From: Streptomyces sp. ASQP_92
GTDB lineage: Bacteria > Actinomycetota > Actinomycetes > Streptomycetales > Streptomycetaceae
Direction: 5' to 3'
Assembly (NCBI RefSeq): GCF_025399895.1
Contig: NZ_JAODUA010000001.1
Coordinates: 124,001-188,000, forward strand
Length of the DNA: 64,000 nucleotides
Position 1 is the stretch's first letter, and every line of letters begins with the position of its first letter. The notes beneath the pieces are model-generated. The model saw only the letters and a program-made list of their open reading frames with translations, made no database searches and had not been told where the DNA came from. Both the position numbers and the translations under genes were made by a program. Below are positions 1-9,468 of this stretch, piece by piece.

Positions 1-311
<311 letters not shown>

Positions 312-332
312 CCTGCAACTGCGCGCGCCCGT

Positions 333-351
333 ACGGTAATTGAGTTACCGT
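333..351. other. 7-bp-arm inverted repeat after hppD
   Basis: ACGGTAA and TTACCGT flank a 5-nt centre. It lies between two convergent genes and immediately before a terminator-like hairpin, so it may be part of the termination region rather than an operator. No function can be assigned. Confidence 0.4.
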
Positions 352-359
352 CATGAGTC

Positions 360-392
360 AGCGGCCCCACGGACCTGACCCGTGGGGCCGCT
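360..392. terminator. Bidirectional terminator, hppD / TPR gene
   Basis: A perfect 12-bp stem (AGCGGCCCCACG with CGTGGGGCCGCT) with a 9-nt loop, placed between two convergent genes. It has no strong U-tract, as is usual in Streptomyces. Confidence 0.8.
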
Positions 393-418
393 GTCTTCGT
401 GCCCGCCCGGCGCCGCCC

Positions 419-2095
419 TCAGTGCCGCTGCGAGGGTTTGGCGGGTTTGGCGGGCCGGGGCTTGGCCGGCCGCTTGGCCCCCTGGCCCGACTGGCCGGAC
501 TGGCCCGACTGGCCGGACTGGCTCGACGACGAGCCGGACGACGAGGAGCCCTCACCCCCGGAGCCGGAACCCGAACCGGAGCCCGACGGCCCCGACGCGG
601 CGGCGGCCGCCACATGGCCGTACATGTCCCTCGGGCCGCCCTCGGGCGGCTCGCCGAGCGCCGTGAGTGCCTCCTTCGCCTTCGGTCCGAGCAGCGGTGA
701 GAAGTACGGGTTGGTGCGCAGCGCGTCCTGGAGATGGCGTCGTGCGGCGCCCGACTGGCCCAACTCCCGCTCGATGACAGCCTGGTGATAGGAGAACAGG
801 GCGCTGCGCACGCCCGAGTCGGTCGCCTTCCTCACATGCGTCAGGCCCTCCTCCGGCTCGCCCGCCCGGTACATCGCCCAGCCGAGCGCGTCCTCCACGG
901 CCGGACTCGGATGCGCCTTCCACTCGGCTTCGAGCCGGTCCACCGCTGCGTGCGCCGACCCGTGGTCGGCCTCGAACCGGCCGAGCACCAAGGCGTCGTC
1001 CACTCCGTTGGAGCCGTCGCGCGCGGCCAGCTCCTGGAGTTTGCCGAACCAGGTGCGCGCGTCCCCGTCCAGGCCCTGGGACTCGTACAACTCGCCCAGT
1101 TCCAGCAGGTATTCGGGGCGCGGAAGCACCGCGACGGCCGCCAGGTAGTCGCGCTGGGCGTCCTGCTTCCTCCCGAGCCCGGCCTCGGCCCTGGCCCGGC
1201 CCGCGAGCGCGGCGTGCGCGCCGGGGTCGGTGCGAAGGGCCGCCTCGTAGCGCGCCAGGGCCGCCTCCGGCTCGCCCCGCTCCCACGCCAGGTCGCCCGC
1301 CGCCACCAGCGAGGCCGCCTTCTGCACGGGCGAGGTGGCGTGCGCGATCGCCTCGTCCAGAGCGACCGAGGCGTCCTCGCGCCAGCCGTGCGCGCGGTAG
1401 ACCTCGGCCGCCTGCGTCAACGCGGCCGGTCCCTCCCGCAGTTCGAGCAGCCGCTCCACCGCCTTGGCGGCGCCCTTCGCGTCGCCGAGCCCGTTGTACG
1501 CCTCGATCAGCGGCGGGTAGAGCGTCCAGCGGTCCGCCTTGCGGGCGCGTACGGACTCGGCCAGGGTGCGGGCCGCCGCGTAGTCGTGCCGCGCGTTGGC
1601 GAGGGCCGCGAGCCCGGTCTCGGCGTCCAGGTTGTCCTTGGGCCGCACTTCGAGGGAGCGCCGCAGCGCCCACTCGGCCCGCGGATAGAACGAGGAGTCC
1701 GCGCCGCGCACGCCCCGCTCCAGATAGGCCGAGCCGAGCACCGCCCAGGACGCCTCGTCCTTGGGGTGGGTGCGCACCCAGGCGGCCCGGTCGGTGATCA
1801 GCGCCGTCACATCGGCCACCGACGCGGGCGCCCCGCCGGTCACCGCCGTCAGGGCCCGGGCCGCCGGACCCGGCGCGGGCGGCGGCGCCTTCGGTCCCTG
1901 GTCGTCCGGCATGATCAGCACGACGCCACCGATCAGCACGCCCGCCGCGAGGGCCACCCGTACGGTCCGCTTCAGCGCCTTGGGCGGCCCCGACCGGGGC
2001 GAGGTCCGCCGGGCCGCGGCCGAGGCCGAAAGCCACGCCGCCCGCCGTGCCGCGTCCGCATCCTGTTCGGTCTTCGCGATCTCCATGGCGCTCAC
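419..2095 (-). CDS. Membrane-anchored tetratricopeptide repeat protein
   Basis: About 558 residues. The N-terminal ~45 residues are Ala/Arg rich and cytoplasmic, followed by one hydrophobic segment near residues 46-62 (VRVALAAGVLIGGVVLIM), then a long alpha-helical region with TPR-like spacing (A..LG.AYLERG, LAALANARHDYAAARTLAE, AGDLAWERGEPEAALARYEAAL). The C-terminal ~60 residues are low-complexity Ser/Gly/Gln followed by a Lys/Pro/Ala tail. Probably a scaffold facing outside the membrane; no enzymatic motif is seen. The GTG start at 2095 has no clear ribosome binding site; an ATG three codons in is an alternative. Divergent from the FAD oxidase gene. Confidence 0.8.
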   Translation of the reverse strand: MSAMEIAKTEQDADAARRAAWLSASAAARRTSPRSGPPKALKRTVRVALAAGVLIGGVVLIMPDDQGPKAPPPAPGPAARALTAVTGGAPASVADVTALITDRAAWVRTHPKDEASWAVLGSAYLERGVRGADSSFYPRAEWALRRSLEVRPKDNLDAETGLAALANARHDYAAARTLAESVRARKADRWTLYPPLIEAYNGLGDAKGAAKAVERLLELREGPAALTQAAEVYRAHGWREDASVALDEAIAHATSPVQKAASLVAAGDLAWERGEPEAALARYEAALRTDPGAHAALAGRARAEAGLGRKQDAQRDYLAAVAVLPRPEYLLELGELYESQGLDGDARTWFGKLQELAARDGSNGVDDALVLGRFEADHGSAHAAVDRLEAEWKAHPSPAVEDALGWAMYRAGEPEEGLTHVRKATDSGVRSALFSYHQAVIERELGQSGAARRHLQDALRTNPYFSPLLGPKAKEALTALGEPPEGGPRDMYGHVAAAAASGPSGSGSGSGSGGEGSSSSGSSSSQSGQSGQSGQSGQGAKRPAKPRPAKPAKPSQRH

Positions 2096-2172
2096 TGTGC
2101 GTCAATACGAAGAGCGCACCGCGCACCGCCCGACCGGCCGGGGAAAGGGTTCACACCGATGGCCCCGGGTGC

Positions 2173-2178
2173 CAGGCT
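2173..2178 (+). promoter_or_regulatory. -10 box for leaderless FAD-oxidase gene
   Basis: CAGGCT lies 6 nt before the ATG at 2185. The only purine-rich sequence (GAGGGA) abuts the ATG and is too close to act as a ribosome binding site, so a leaderless transcript is likely. Confidence 0.45.
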
Positions 2179-2184
2179 GAGGGA

Positions 2185-3552
2185 ATGGACGATCTTCTCG
2201 TACGGCTGCGGGAGCACCTCCCGGCGGACGCCGTCATCACCGACCCCGACATCACCGGCGGTTACGCCCACGACATGGCGAGCTTCTGCGCGGCGGGCGC
2301 CCCGGCCGTGGTGGTGCTGCCCCGCACCGTCGAGCAGGTCCAGCACGTGATGCGCACCGCGACGGCGCTGCGGGTGCCCGTCGTGCCGCAGGGCGCCCGC
2401 ACCGGTCTTTCCGGCGCGGCCAACGCCAGCGACGGCTGCATCGTCCTGTCGCTGGTCAAGATGGACCGCATCCTGGAGATCAACCCGGTCGACCGGGTCG
2501 CGGTCGTCGAACCCGGCGTCATCAACGCCGTCCTGTCGCGCGAGGTCAAGGAGAGGGGGCTCTACTACCCGCCGGATCCGTCGAGTTGGGAGATGTGCAC
2601 CATCGGCGGCAACATCGGCACCGCGTCCGGCGGTCTGTGCTGTGTGAAGTACGGGGTGACCGCCGAGTACGTCCTCGGTCTTGAGGTGGTCCTCGCCGAC
2701 GGGCGGCTGATGAGCACCGGCCGGCGCACCGCCAAGGGGGTCGCCGGGTACGACCTGACCCGGCTGTTCGTGGGCTCCGAGGGCAGCCTCGGCATCGTTG
2801 TCAAAGCGGTGCTCGCGCTGCGGCCCTCGCCGCCGCCCCAGCTCGTGCTCGCCGCCGAGTTCGCCACCGCCGCGGCCGCCTGCGAGGCCGTCGTACGGAT
2901 CATGGAGCGGGGGCACACCCCGTCCCTGCTGGAGCTCATGGACCGCACCACCATCCAGGCCGTCAACCGCATGGCGAACATGGGCCTGCCCGACAGCACC
3001 GAGGCCCTGCTGCTCGCCGCCTTCGACACCCCGGACCCGGCGGCCGACCTCGCCGCCGTCGGCGAGCTGTGCACCGCCGCGGGCGCCACCCAGGTGGTTC
3101 CGGCCGAGGACGCGGCGGAGTCCGAACTGCTGCTCCAGGCACGCCGGTTGTCGCTCACCGCCCTCGAAACGATCAAACCGGCCACGATGATCGACGACGT
3201 GTGCGTTCCCCGCTCGAAGCTCGCCGCGATGATCGAAGGAACATCGGCGATCGCCGCCAAGTACGACCTGACCATCGGGGTCTGCGCGCACGCGGGCGAC
3301 GGCAACACCCACCCCGTGGTCTGCTTCGACGCCGCCGACGAGGACGAGTCGCGGCGCGCCCGCGAGTCGTTCGACGAGATCATGGCGCTCGGCCTGGAGC
3401 TGGGCGGCACCATCACCGGCGAACACGGCGTCGGCGTCCTGAAGAAGGAGTGGCTGGCCCGCGAGCTCGGCCCGGTCGGCGTCGAGATGCAGCGCGCGGT
3501 CAAGCACGCCTTCGACCCGCTGGGTCTGCTCAACCCGGGCAAGCTGTTCTGA
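2185..3552 (+). CDS. FAD-linked oxidase, glycolate oxidase GlcD / D-lactate dehydrogenase type
   Basis: 455 residues. N-terminal PCMH/VAO-type FAD-binding domain (about residues 35-210) with VVVLPRTVEQVQHVM, PQGARTGLSGAA and the FAD-loop region CTIGGNIGTASGGLCCVKYG. C-terminal FAD-oxidase cap with HAGDGNTHP and GTITGEHGVGVLKK near the end, both diagnostic of the GlcD/Dld family. It should oxidise an alpha-hydroxy acid (glycolate or D-lactate) to the keto acid; the substrate cannot be told from sequence. No GlcE/GlcF partner is adjacent. The start at MDDLLVRL fits the domain boundary better than upstream ATGs that would overlap the divergent gene. Confidence 0.9.
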   Translation: MDDLLVRLREHLPADAVITDPDITGGYAHDMASFCAAGAPAVVVLPRTVEQVQHVMRTATALRVPVVPQGARTGLSGAANASDGCIVLSLVKMDRILEINPVDRVAVVEPGVINAVLSREVKERGLYYPPDPSSWEMCTIGGNIGTASGGLCCVKYGVTAEYVLGLEVVLADGRLMSTGRRTAKGVAGYDLTRLFVGSEGSLGIVVKAVLALRPSPPPQLVLAAEFATAAAACEAVVRIMERGHTPSLLELMDRTTIQAVNRMANMGLPDSTEALLLAAFDTPDPAADLAAVGELCTAAGATQVVPAEDAAESELLLQARRLSLTALETIKPATMIDDVCVPRSKLAAMIEGTSAIAAKYDLTIGVCAHAGDGNTHPVVCFDAADEDESRRARESFDEIMALGLELGGTITGEHGVGVLKKEWLARELGPVGVEMQRAVKHAFDPLGLLNPGKLF

Positions 3553-3562
3553 GCGCGGGCCC

Positions 3563-4051
3563 TCACGCGCCGTCCTCCGGGCGCGACTCGTCCGAGGGCC
3601 AGGGGTCGCGCAGCCACAGCTCGTCCACGCCGCGCCCGGTGGCCGGGGCGAGCAACTCGGCGAGGCCGTCGTCGATGCCGAGCCGCTCGGTCTCGGAACC
3701 CGGCGGCACCGCCCGCAGCGTCCGCTCCAGCCACGCCGAGACCTGGGCGGAGGGCGCTTCGAGCAGCGCGTCGCCGTCCGGCGAGGTGAGCGCCATCAGG
3801 ACCACGTTGCGCCCCTCCACCTTGGTCGGCCAGACCCGCACATCCCCGTGCCCGCACGGCCTGAACACCCCCTCGACCAGCAGCTCGCGCGCGAAGGTCC
3901 AGTGCACGGGCGTCTCGGAGCCGACGTGGAAGGTGATGTGCACGGCGTAGGGGTCGTCGGTGCGGTAGGTGAGCCGGGCCGGCACGGGGATGCTGCGCTC
4001 GGGCGACAGCACCAGCTTGAGCTCCAGTTCGCGTTCCACGACGGTGTGCAT
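3563..4051 (-). CDS. ssgG: SsgA-like sporulation/cell-division regulator (SALP), SsgG-like
   Basis: 162 residues. The profile MHTVVERELELKLVLSP, RLTYRTDDPYAVHITFHVG, WTFARELLVEG, G.GDVRVWP and ALTSPDGDALLEAP is that of the SsgA/SsgB family, which controls septum placement during Streptomyces sporulation. Assignment to SsgG rests on position next to hppD and the FAD oxidase, matching my recollection of S. coelicolor SCO2924. The start has AGAGGG about 8 nt upstream; longer versions start inside the promoter region. Cytoplasmic, no membrane segment. The member within the family is an inference. Confidence 0.85.
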   Translation of the reverse strand: MHTVVERELELKLVLSPERSIPVPARLTYRTDDPYAVHITFHVGSETPVHWTFARELLVEGVFRPCGHGDVRVWPTKVEGRNVVLMALTSPDGDALLEAPSAQVSAWLERTLRAVPPGSETERLGIDDGLAELLAPATGRGVDELWLRDPWPSDESRPEDGA

Positions 4052-4360
4052 GAGGCGTCCCTCTTCTCTTCCCGGTACGGGCCGGTACGAGGTCCCGTAC
4101 GTCGTACGTCGTCGTGCCGGCGGCACGGGGCCCGGGGGCGGGCCGTACCGGGTGAGAGCGGGTTGTCGCGCGGCGATTACGCGACTTCGGGGATTTTTTT
4201 CCGGGGGATTTGCCCACCCACCCCGCCCGTAAGCGCAGGGTTGGATGGTTCCGGGCCCCCTGGGGCTCCGCCCCAGACCCCGTTCGCGCCTGAACGGCGC
4301 TCGTCCTCAAACGCCGGACGGGCTGAAATGCCCGATGCGGGCCAGCACCAGTACCGCTAA

Positions 4361-4740
4361 GGGGCGCGGGGAACTGCGCGAAAAGCGACCAGGGCCCGCA
4401 GACGACCGGGGTTTTAGGGGCGCGGGGAACTGCGCGACCAGCCACCTGCGGCCCGCAGACGAAAGCGGGTTTCCAGGGGCGCGAGGAACCGCGCGAGAAG
4501 CGACCAGGGCCCGCACACGACGGGGGTTTTAGGGGCGCGGGGAACTGCGCGACCAGCCACCTGCGGCCCGCAGACGAAAGCGGGTTTCCAGGGGCGCGAG
4601 GAACCGCGCGAGAAGCGACCACGGCCCGCAGACCGAAGAGGGGTTGAGGGGCGCGAGGAACTGCGCGAGAAGCGACCACGGTCCGCAGGCCGGAGGGGGC
4701 TGGGGGCGCGACCACGGCCCGCAGGGCGGAGGGGGCTGGG
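4361..4740. repeat. Tandem array of GGGGCGCGGGGAACTGCGCG intergenic repeats
   Basis: About seven copies at a 55-58 bp period, starting near 4361, 4417, 4476, 4532, 4591, 4648 and 4703. Each begins GGGGCGCG(G/A)GGAAC(T/C)GCGCG, continues AAGCGACCA or ACCAGCCACCTGC, and ends CCCGCAGAC. A larger block of roughly 100 bp (about 4408-4506) is repeated without mismatch 115 bp downstream (4523-4621). No credible gene lies in the 4052-4749 gap. This is a widespread Streptomyces intergenic family; the last 60 bases of the window hold another copy. Confidence 0.85.
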
Positions 4741-4749
4741 GCGTGGCCG

Positions 4750-5916
4750 TTACGGCGGGCCCGAGCCGTTGAGCCAGCTCGCCCCGTACGCCGCGGAGGC
4801 GAGGGACAGGGCGGCCACCACCGCCACCGCCCGCGCCGTCCGCATCCGGGACAGGGCGAGCGCCACCGGAAGCAGCAGCGGGAAGGCGGGCAGCAGCAGC
4901 CGGGGCTTGGAGCCGAAGTAGCCCGACGAGCACAGCGCGAGCGCCATGACGATGCCGGTGTAGACGAGCAGGGGCAGCGGCTGACCGCCCCGCACGCACC
5001 TCGCGTACGCCCAGAGCGCCAGCGCGGTACCCGCGGTCAGACCCAGCCCGGCCAGCACGACGGGCCAGCCGCCGAGGTGGTCCACGATGAACGTCCCGTA
5101 CGCCAGGCCCCCGTCGAAGCCGTTGCCCCACTCGGCCTGCACATCGAGATAGCCGAACACGCTCCCGCGCCGGGCCCCGACCCACAGCACATAGCCCGCC
5201 GCGCCGAGCGGCGCCACCACCGCCCCGGCGAGCATCCGCGCGTCCACACGACGGGTGCGCCGCGCCTCGACGACGGCCCCCGCCCACAGCGCGGCGGCGA
5301 CCGCGAGCCCCACCGGGCGGGTGAGCCCCGCGAGGGAGGCGAGCAGCCCGGCCTCGACCCAGCGCCGTCGCAGCACCGAGTACAGCGCCCAGGCGGCCAG
5401 CGCGGTGAACAGGGCCTCGCTGTACGCCATCGACTGCACGATCCCGACCGGCACCGCCGCCCACAGCGCCGCGAGCAGCAGCCCGGCCCGGTGGCCATGG
5501 AGGTGATGGCCCGTCAGATACAGGCCCCACGCGGCGAGCGGCCCCGCGACGCCGCTGACGAGCAGGCCCGCGTCGCCGGGGCCGAGCGGGCTCACCGCGG
5601 CGAGGGCCCGTTCGAGCCAGGGGAGCAGCGGGAAGAACGCGAGGTCGGACAGGACTCTGCCGTCGGGCGCGGTCAGCGTGAAGTCGTACCCCGACTCCAC
5701 GACCCGCGCGTACCAGAGCGAGTCCCAGCGCGCCGACAGCAAGGCGTGGGCGTCCTTGCCGTCGGCCCGGGACCACAGCGCGAGGGCGAGCAGGCCGAGC
5801 GCGCGGATCGCGGCGAAGGCGCCCACCGCCGACCAGGCGCGCCGCGCCCCGGACACCGCCGCCGGGGTGCGGGTCGCCCCTTCCCCGTGCCGGGTCGGGC
5901 CAAGCCCCACGCTCAT
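4750..5916 (-). CDS. PIG-V-type mannosyltransferase, integral membrane
   Basis: 388 residues with about ten hydrophobic segments. After a short cytoplasmic N-terminus come a first membrane segment and the luminal loop containing WDSLWYARVVESGYDFT, the W-D-S/A-x-x-Y signature of the PIG-V/GT-C glycosyltransferases, in which the Asp is catalytic. FFPLLPWLERAL and YSEALFTALAAWALY are further PIG-V hallmarks. It probably transfers a polyprenyl-phosphate-linked mannose to an unknown extracellular acceptor. ATG at 5916 is preceded by GGAAGG. It is transcribed away from the RDD gene, toward the repeat array. Confidence 0.85.
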   Translation of the reverse strand: MSVGLGPTRHGEGATRTPAAVSGARRAWSAVGAFAAIRALGLLALALWSRADGKDAHALLSARWDSLWYARVVESGYDFTLTAPDGRVLSDLAFFPLLPWLERALAAVSPLGPGDAGLLVSGVAGPLAAWGLYLTGHHLHGHRAGLLLAALWAAVPVGIVQSMAYSEALFTALAAWALYSVLRRRWVEAGLLASLAGLTRPVGLAVAAALWAGAVVEARRTRRVDARMLAGAVVAPLGAAGYVLWVGARRGSVFGYLDVQAEWGNGFDGGLAYGTFIVDHLGGWPVVLAGLGLTAGTALALWAYARCVRGGQPLPLLVYTGIVMALALCSSGYFGSKPRLLLPAFPLLLPVALALSRMRTARAVAVVAALSLASAAYGASWLNGSGPP

Positions 5917-6134
5917 CGCCCACTCGCCTTCCTGACCGGCCGGGCCGGGTGCACCAGTTCGAACCGCAACGACTGTACGCACCGGCCCGACCCCGCCGTG
6001 CGGCCCGGGCCCGCTATCACACCCGGCCCCGGCATCGCTCGTACGCGGGCTTCCTGCCCGGCTTCCCCCCACCGGGCCCCGGGTTCTTCGTTAGGGTCGC
6101 TCCGACGGGACCGGCCGGGCGCCGGGGTTTTTCG

Positions 6135-6159
6135 ACGCGCCGGGAGGGGTCCGGCGCGT
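6135..6159. other. Hairpin in the 5917-6302 divergent gap
   Basis: Nine-bp arms ACGCGCCGG and CCGGCGCGT with a 7-nt loop. The 386-bp gap must contain the promoters of the divergent mannosyltransferase and RDD genes; I see no convincing -35/-10 pair, and no gene in it. Confidence 0.4.
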
Positions 6160-6302
6160 GCCGGGGGCCCCACGCCCGGCGGCACCCGTCGCGCAGGCCC
6201 TAATGTCCTCCTGGGACAAGCGGAAGCGCGCGGTCGGCACCCGGTCCGGCCGGTGTTCCGCGGCAGAGGTCAAGAGTGCTGGATCGAAACGGAGTTGGGG
6301 AC

Positions 6303-7796
6303 ATGGCGACGGTTCCGCCCGACAGTGACGGGAGTTCAGCCCGGGAGGGGTATTACCCGGACCCGTCCATTCCCGGATATGTCCGGTACTGGAACGGGGT
6401 CTCCTGGGTGCCCGGTACGAGTCGGCCGGCCCCCGCCGCGGGTGAGGCGCCGCCCACCCCGCCGCCGGGCGCCGCCCCTGCCCCGGGACCCTCGCTCGCC
6501 GCCGTGCCGCCGGCCCGCGGCGCCGTCGCCGAGGAGACGGGCCCGGTCTTCCTCGACGAGCCCGAGGCCTCGGCCGCCTCCGCCCAGGAAGAGTCCGGCG
6601 CCCGGTCGCAGCCCGCCTGGCACGCGGACGCCGCCCACCAGTCCGGCTTCGGCGGCGACCAGGACCGCCGGGTCTCCTGGGGGCAGCCGGTCGATCCGCG
6701 CGGGCTCCCGGAGGCCGAGTCCCGGTCCCTGCCCGACCCCCGCCGGCTGCCCGACCCCCGCCGCCCGGAGGCCGCGCAGCCCACGCCCACCCGCCCCTTC
6801 GGGGAGCCCGCGCGGCCCGGCGGCCCGGCGGCGCACCAGAACCCTCAGCACACCGCGCAGCCCGTACAGGCCGCGCACCCGGCGCCGCCCGCGCGGTCCG
6901 CCCCATCCGCCCAGCCCGGTCCGTTCGGGCCGTTCGCCGCGGCGGCGCCGCCGGCCGCCGTCGAGCCGACGCCCGTGCGGCCCCAACTGCCCACCTCCGC
7001 CGACCCGTTGGGGGCCGTACCGACGGGCTCCGCGTACTCCGCGCCCGCGCCGAACCAGGCCCCGGCGCCCGCCCCCACGCCCGCCCCGGCGAGCCCACAG
7101 CCCCTGCCGGGCCCGGCCCGGCCCGGTCCCGTCGAGCCGCACCCCGCCGTTCCCGCGTCGCCGATGACGGACGGGCCCGGGGGAGGGGCCGCGTCCTGGG
7201 CGCAGCAGGTGCACCGGCTCGCGCAGCCCGACGCGCAGGCGCCCGAGCCGGTCGTGCCCTGGAAGCCCCCGGTCGACGACCCGTTCCTGCGCGCGGCCCG
7301 GGAGCAGGCCTCGGCCAGACCCGCCGGCCTCGGCAGACGGCTGATCGCGCGGCTCATCGACACCGTGCTGCTCGGCGCCCTCGTCGGGGGCCTGGCCGTA
7401 CCGCTCCTGGCCCGGGTCGCCGATCACGTCCAGCAGAAGATCGACGCGGCGAAGCTGTCGGGGCAGACGGTCACCGTCTACCTCCTGGACGGCACGACGG
7501 CCGGTCTCCTCGGCATCGTCCTCGGCGCGTTCCTCGTCCTCGGCCTGCTGTACGAGGCGCTGCCCACCGCCAAGTGGGGCCGCACGCTCGGCAAGAGGCT
7601 GTGCGGGGTGCAGGTGCGCGGCATCGAGTCGTACGAGCCGCCGACGTTCGGCCAGGCGGTGCGCCGCTGGCTCGTCCACGGGGTGCTCGGGCTGCTCGCG
7701 ATCGGTGTGGTCAACGTCGCGTGGTGCCTGTTCGACCGCCCCTGGCGCCAGTGCTGGCACGACAAGGCGGCCCACACCTTCGTGGCGCAGGGGTAG
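6303..7796 (+). CDS. RDD-family membrane protein with Pro-rich linker and DUF2510-like N-terminus
   Basis: 497 residues. Residues ~15-45 (GYYPDPSIPGYVRYWNGVSW) look like the DUF2510 module. Residues ~50-340 are low-complexity Pro/Ala, probably disordered. The C-terminal ~150 residues form the RDD domain: GLGRRLIARLIDTVLLGALVG (Arg...Asp signature), a second membrane helix, and TLGKRLCGVQVRG with a third helix. RDD proteins are three-helix membrane proteins, some linked to ion transport; the role here is unknown. The ATG at 6303 is chosen because GGAG lies about 9 nt upstream; an ATG nine codons earlier has no ribosome binding site. The next gene is a second RDD protein. Confidence 0.85.
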   Translation: MATVPPDSDGSSAREGYYPDPSIPGYVRYWNGVSWVPGTSRPAPAAGEAPPTPPPGAAPAPGPSLAAVPPARGAVAEETGPVFLDEPEASAASAQEESGARSQPAWHADAAHQSGFGGDQDRRVSWGQPVDPRGLPEAESRSLPDPRRLPDPRRPEAAQPTPTRPFGEPARPGGPAAHQNPQHTAQPVQAAHPAPPARSAPSAQPGPFGPFAAAAPPAAVEPTPVRPQLPTSADPLGAVPTGSAYSAPAPNQAPAPAPTPAPASPQPLPGPARPGPVEPHPAVPASPMTDGPGGGAASWAQQVHRLAQPDAQAPEPVVPWKPPVDDPFLRAAREQASARPAGLGRRLIARLIDTVLLGALVGGLAVPLLARVADHVQQKIDAAKLSGQTVTVYLLDGTTAGLLGIVLGAFLVLGLLYEALPTAKWGRTLGKRLCGVQVRGIESYEPPTFGQAVRRWLVHGVLGLLAIGVVNVAWCLFDRPWRQCWHDKAAHTFVAQG

Positions 7797-7894
7797 GTCC
7801 GGGCCGTTCGCGGGGGCGGGCCGGGCCTCTGCGGCCTCCCCCGAACGGCGTCCCTCCGGTCGCGGTCGCATCGCGCGCGCGTTGCACTACCGGC

Positions 7895-8695
7895 ATGAGT
7901 ACCGATCAGCCGCCGCCCGGTCAGCCGCCCGAGGACGACCCGTTCCTCAAGAAGCCGTCAGAGCCTCCCCAGGGCGGTTCTCCCTACGGCGGCACGCAGC
8001 CGCCTCCGGGGCGGCCGCCCGGTGACTCGCCCTACGGTTCGGGTCCGCCGTCCGGCGGTGAGGGCCCCTATGGCGCTCCGCCTCCGCCGTCCGGCGCGGG
8101 TGGCCCGTACGGCGGGCCGCCTCCCCCCGGGGGCGGCTCGCCGTACGGCAGCGCCCCGCCACCGCCCTCCGACCCCTACGGGGGTCAGTACGGCGGTGTC
8201 GACCCGCTGGCCGGGATGCCGCCGCTCGCCGACTTCGGCAAGCGGTTCCTGGCCCGCTTCATCGACTTCCTCATCATCGCGATCCCGCTCGGCCTGATCG
8301 AGTGGGCGACCAGCGACCGGGTCGTCATCTCCACCTCGGACAACGGCGACTCCGGTACCGAGGTGATCAGCAAGGCGTACTCCGGCAGCGGACTGCTCTG
8401 GCTGCTGATCACGCTCGTCGTCTACATCGGCTACGACACCCTGATGGTGTCGAAGTCCGGGCAGACGCTCGGCAAGAAGCTGCTCGGGCTGCGGGTGGCG
8501 ATGCTCAACGACGGCAGCGTGCCCACCACCAACGCGGCGCTCGCCCGGGCGGCCGTGCTGTGGGCGCCGTTCGTGCTCTGCTGCTACTGCCTGTGGGACA
8601 TCGTCCTGGGCATCACGATCGTGACGGACAAGCCGTACCGGCAGGGCTGGCACGACAAGGCCGGCAAGACGGTGGTGGTCTCAACTCCGCAGTGA
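7895..8695 (+). CDS. RDD-family membrane protein with Gly/Pro-rich N-terminus
   Basis: 266 residues. Residues 1-105 consist of repeating PYG/GG.P blocks (PPPPSGAGGPYGGPPPPGGG style), then the RDD domain from DFGKRFLARFIDFLIIAIPLG through LVVYIGYDTLMVSKSGQTLGKKLLGLRV to a final membrane helix and QGWHDKAGKTVVV. Same architecture as the upstream gene and probably an old tandem paralogue. The start is the first ATG of the conserved reading frame and has no strong ribosome binding site. The 3' end overlaps the convergent gene by 15 bp. Confidence 0.85.
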   Translation: MSTDQPPPGQPPEDDPFLKKPSEPPQGGSPYGGTQPPPGRPPGDSPYGSGPPSGGEGPYGAPPPPSGAGGPYGGPPPPGGGSPYGSAPPPPSDPYGGQYGGVDPLAGMPPLADFGKRFLARFIDFLIIAIPLGLIEWATSDRVVISTSDNGDSGTEVISKAYSGSGLLWLLITLVVYIGYDTLMVSKSGQTLGKKLLGLRVAMLNDGSVPTTNAALARAAVLWAPFVLCCYCLWDIVLGITIVTDKPYRQGWHDKAGKTVVVSTPQ

Positions 8696-9049
8696 GTGCT
8701 GGCGGGTCGCCGCCCGCTGCTCGCGAGGGGCCACCACGCTTCCCCACTGCCTCGACGGCGAGGCGGTGGCCCCCGCGGCGGACGTCTCGACGACGGCCGC
8801 ACGGTTCACCGGTGCCGCATCCGCGGCCGGGACCGTGCGGCCGTCGGCGTTGGCGTCCGCGCGCGCCCGGCGGGCGGCCAGCGGCATGGGGACCGTCACG
8901 GCGACGAGCAGACCCAGGAGCAGCGCGGCGAGCACGATGACCGCCACCCCGACGCCGGACTCGGTGCGGGAGAGCAGCAGCATGGCGACGGTCGAGAAGA
9001 CGACGGTGGCCGAACCGTAGGAGAGCTGTGCGGCAGTGGGACGCGGCAT
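8681..9049 (-). CDS. Small membrane protein, unknown function
   Basis: About 122 residues. Two hydrophobic helices near residues 8-26 (QLSYGSATVVFSTVAMLLL) and 32-56 (GVGVAVIVLAALLLGLLVAV), then a basic, Ala-rich, probably disordered tail. The ATG at 9049 has GAGGA about 11 nt upstream; an in-frame ATG six codons earlier (9067) is possible. Codon bias supports coding. No family recognised. Confidence 0.65.
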   Translation of the reverse strand: MPRPTAAQLSYGSATVVFSTVAMLLLSRTESGVGVAVIVLAALLLGLLVAVTVPMPLAARRARADANADGRTVPAADAAPVNRAAVVETSAAGATASPSRQWGSVVAPREQRAATRQHSLRS

Positions 9050-9468
9050 GGCGTTATCCGTCCTCATGGTTCGGATAGGGGGGCGAGCCTTTGACCGTTC
9101 TCAACCGGCGGCGGGCCACCGGATCGCACTGCCAAGCGACTCTACGTCGGTCCATGCCCGAGCGGAACTGTTGGTAAGCGTGACCTAACCCACGGTGCCG
9201 GTGCACAGGGGGCGCACGGAGTCATTCCCCGAAGCGACCCCGTCCGCATGTCGAGATGTGTGCACCTGATGTCCCGGTCTGTTACCACATCTGTCGCGTT
9301 CGGATAGCGGAACTCCACTTCTGCATAATGTACTTGGCACGAACAAGTCAAGATCTGTCTTTTCCTTGGTAACTCCGGTCCAATGTCGTCACTTGAGACG
9401 CGTGTCGAGCACCGGAACCAGCCCTTCACCCCCCGGTTCGTGCCGGCCGCGGGGGAGGAAAACGTCAA
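9050..9468. other. Gap upstream of the secreted metalloprotease
   Basis: A 419-bp, comparatively AT-rich stretch with no credible gene. It presumably holds the divergent promoters. CATAAT near 9324 could be a -10 box for the protease gene, but no good -35 is at standard spacing. GGAGGA at about 9454-9459 is the protease ribosome binding site. Confidence 0.5.

Noticed and set aside
9324..9329. CATAAT as the metalloprotease promoter
   Set aside because: No -35 element at acceptable spacing; left as a note only.
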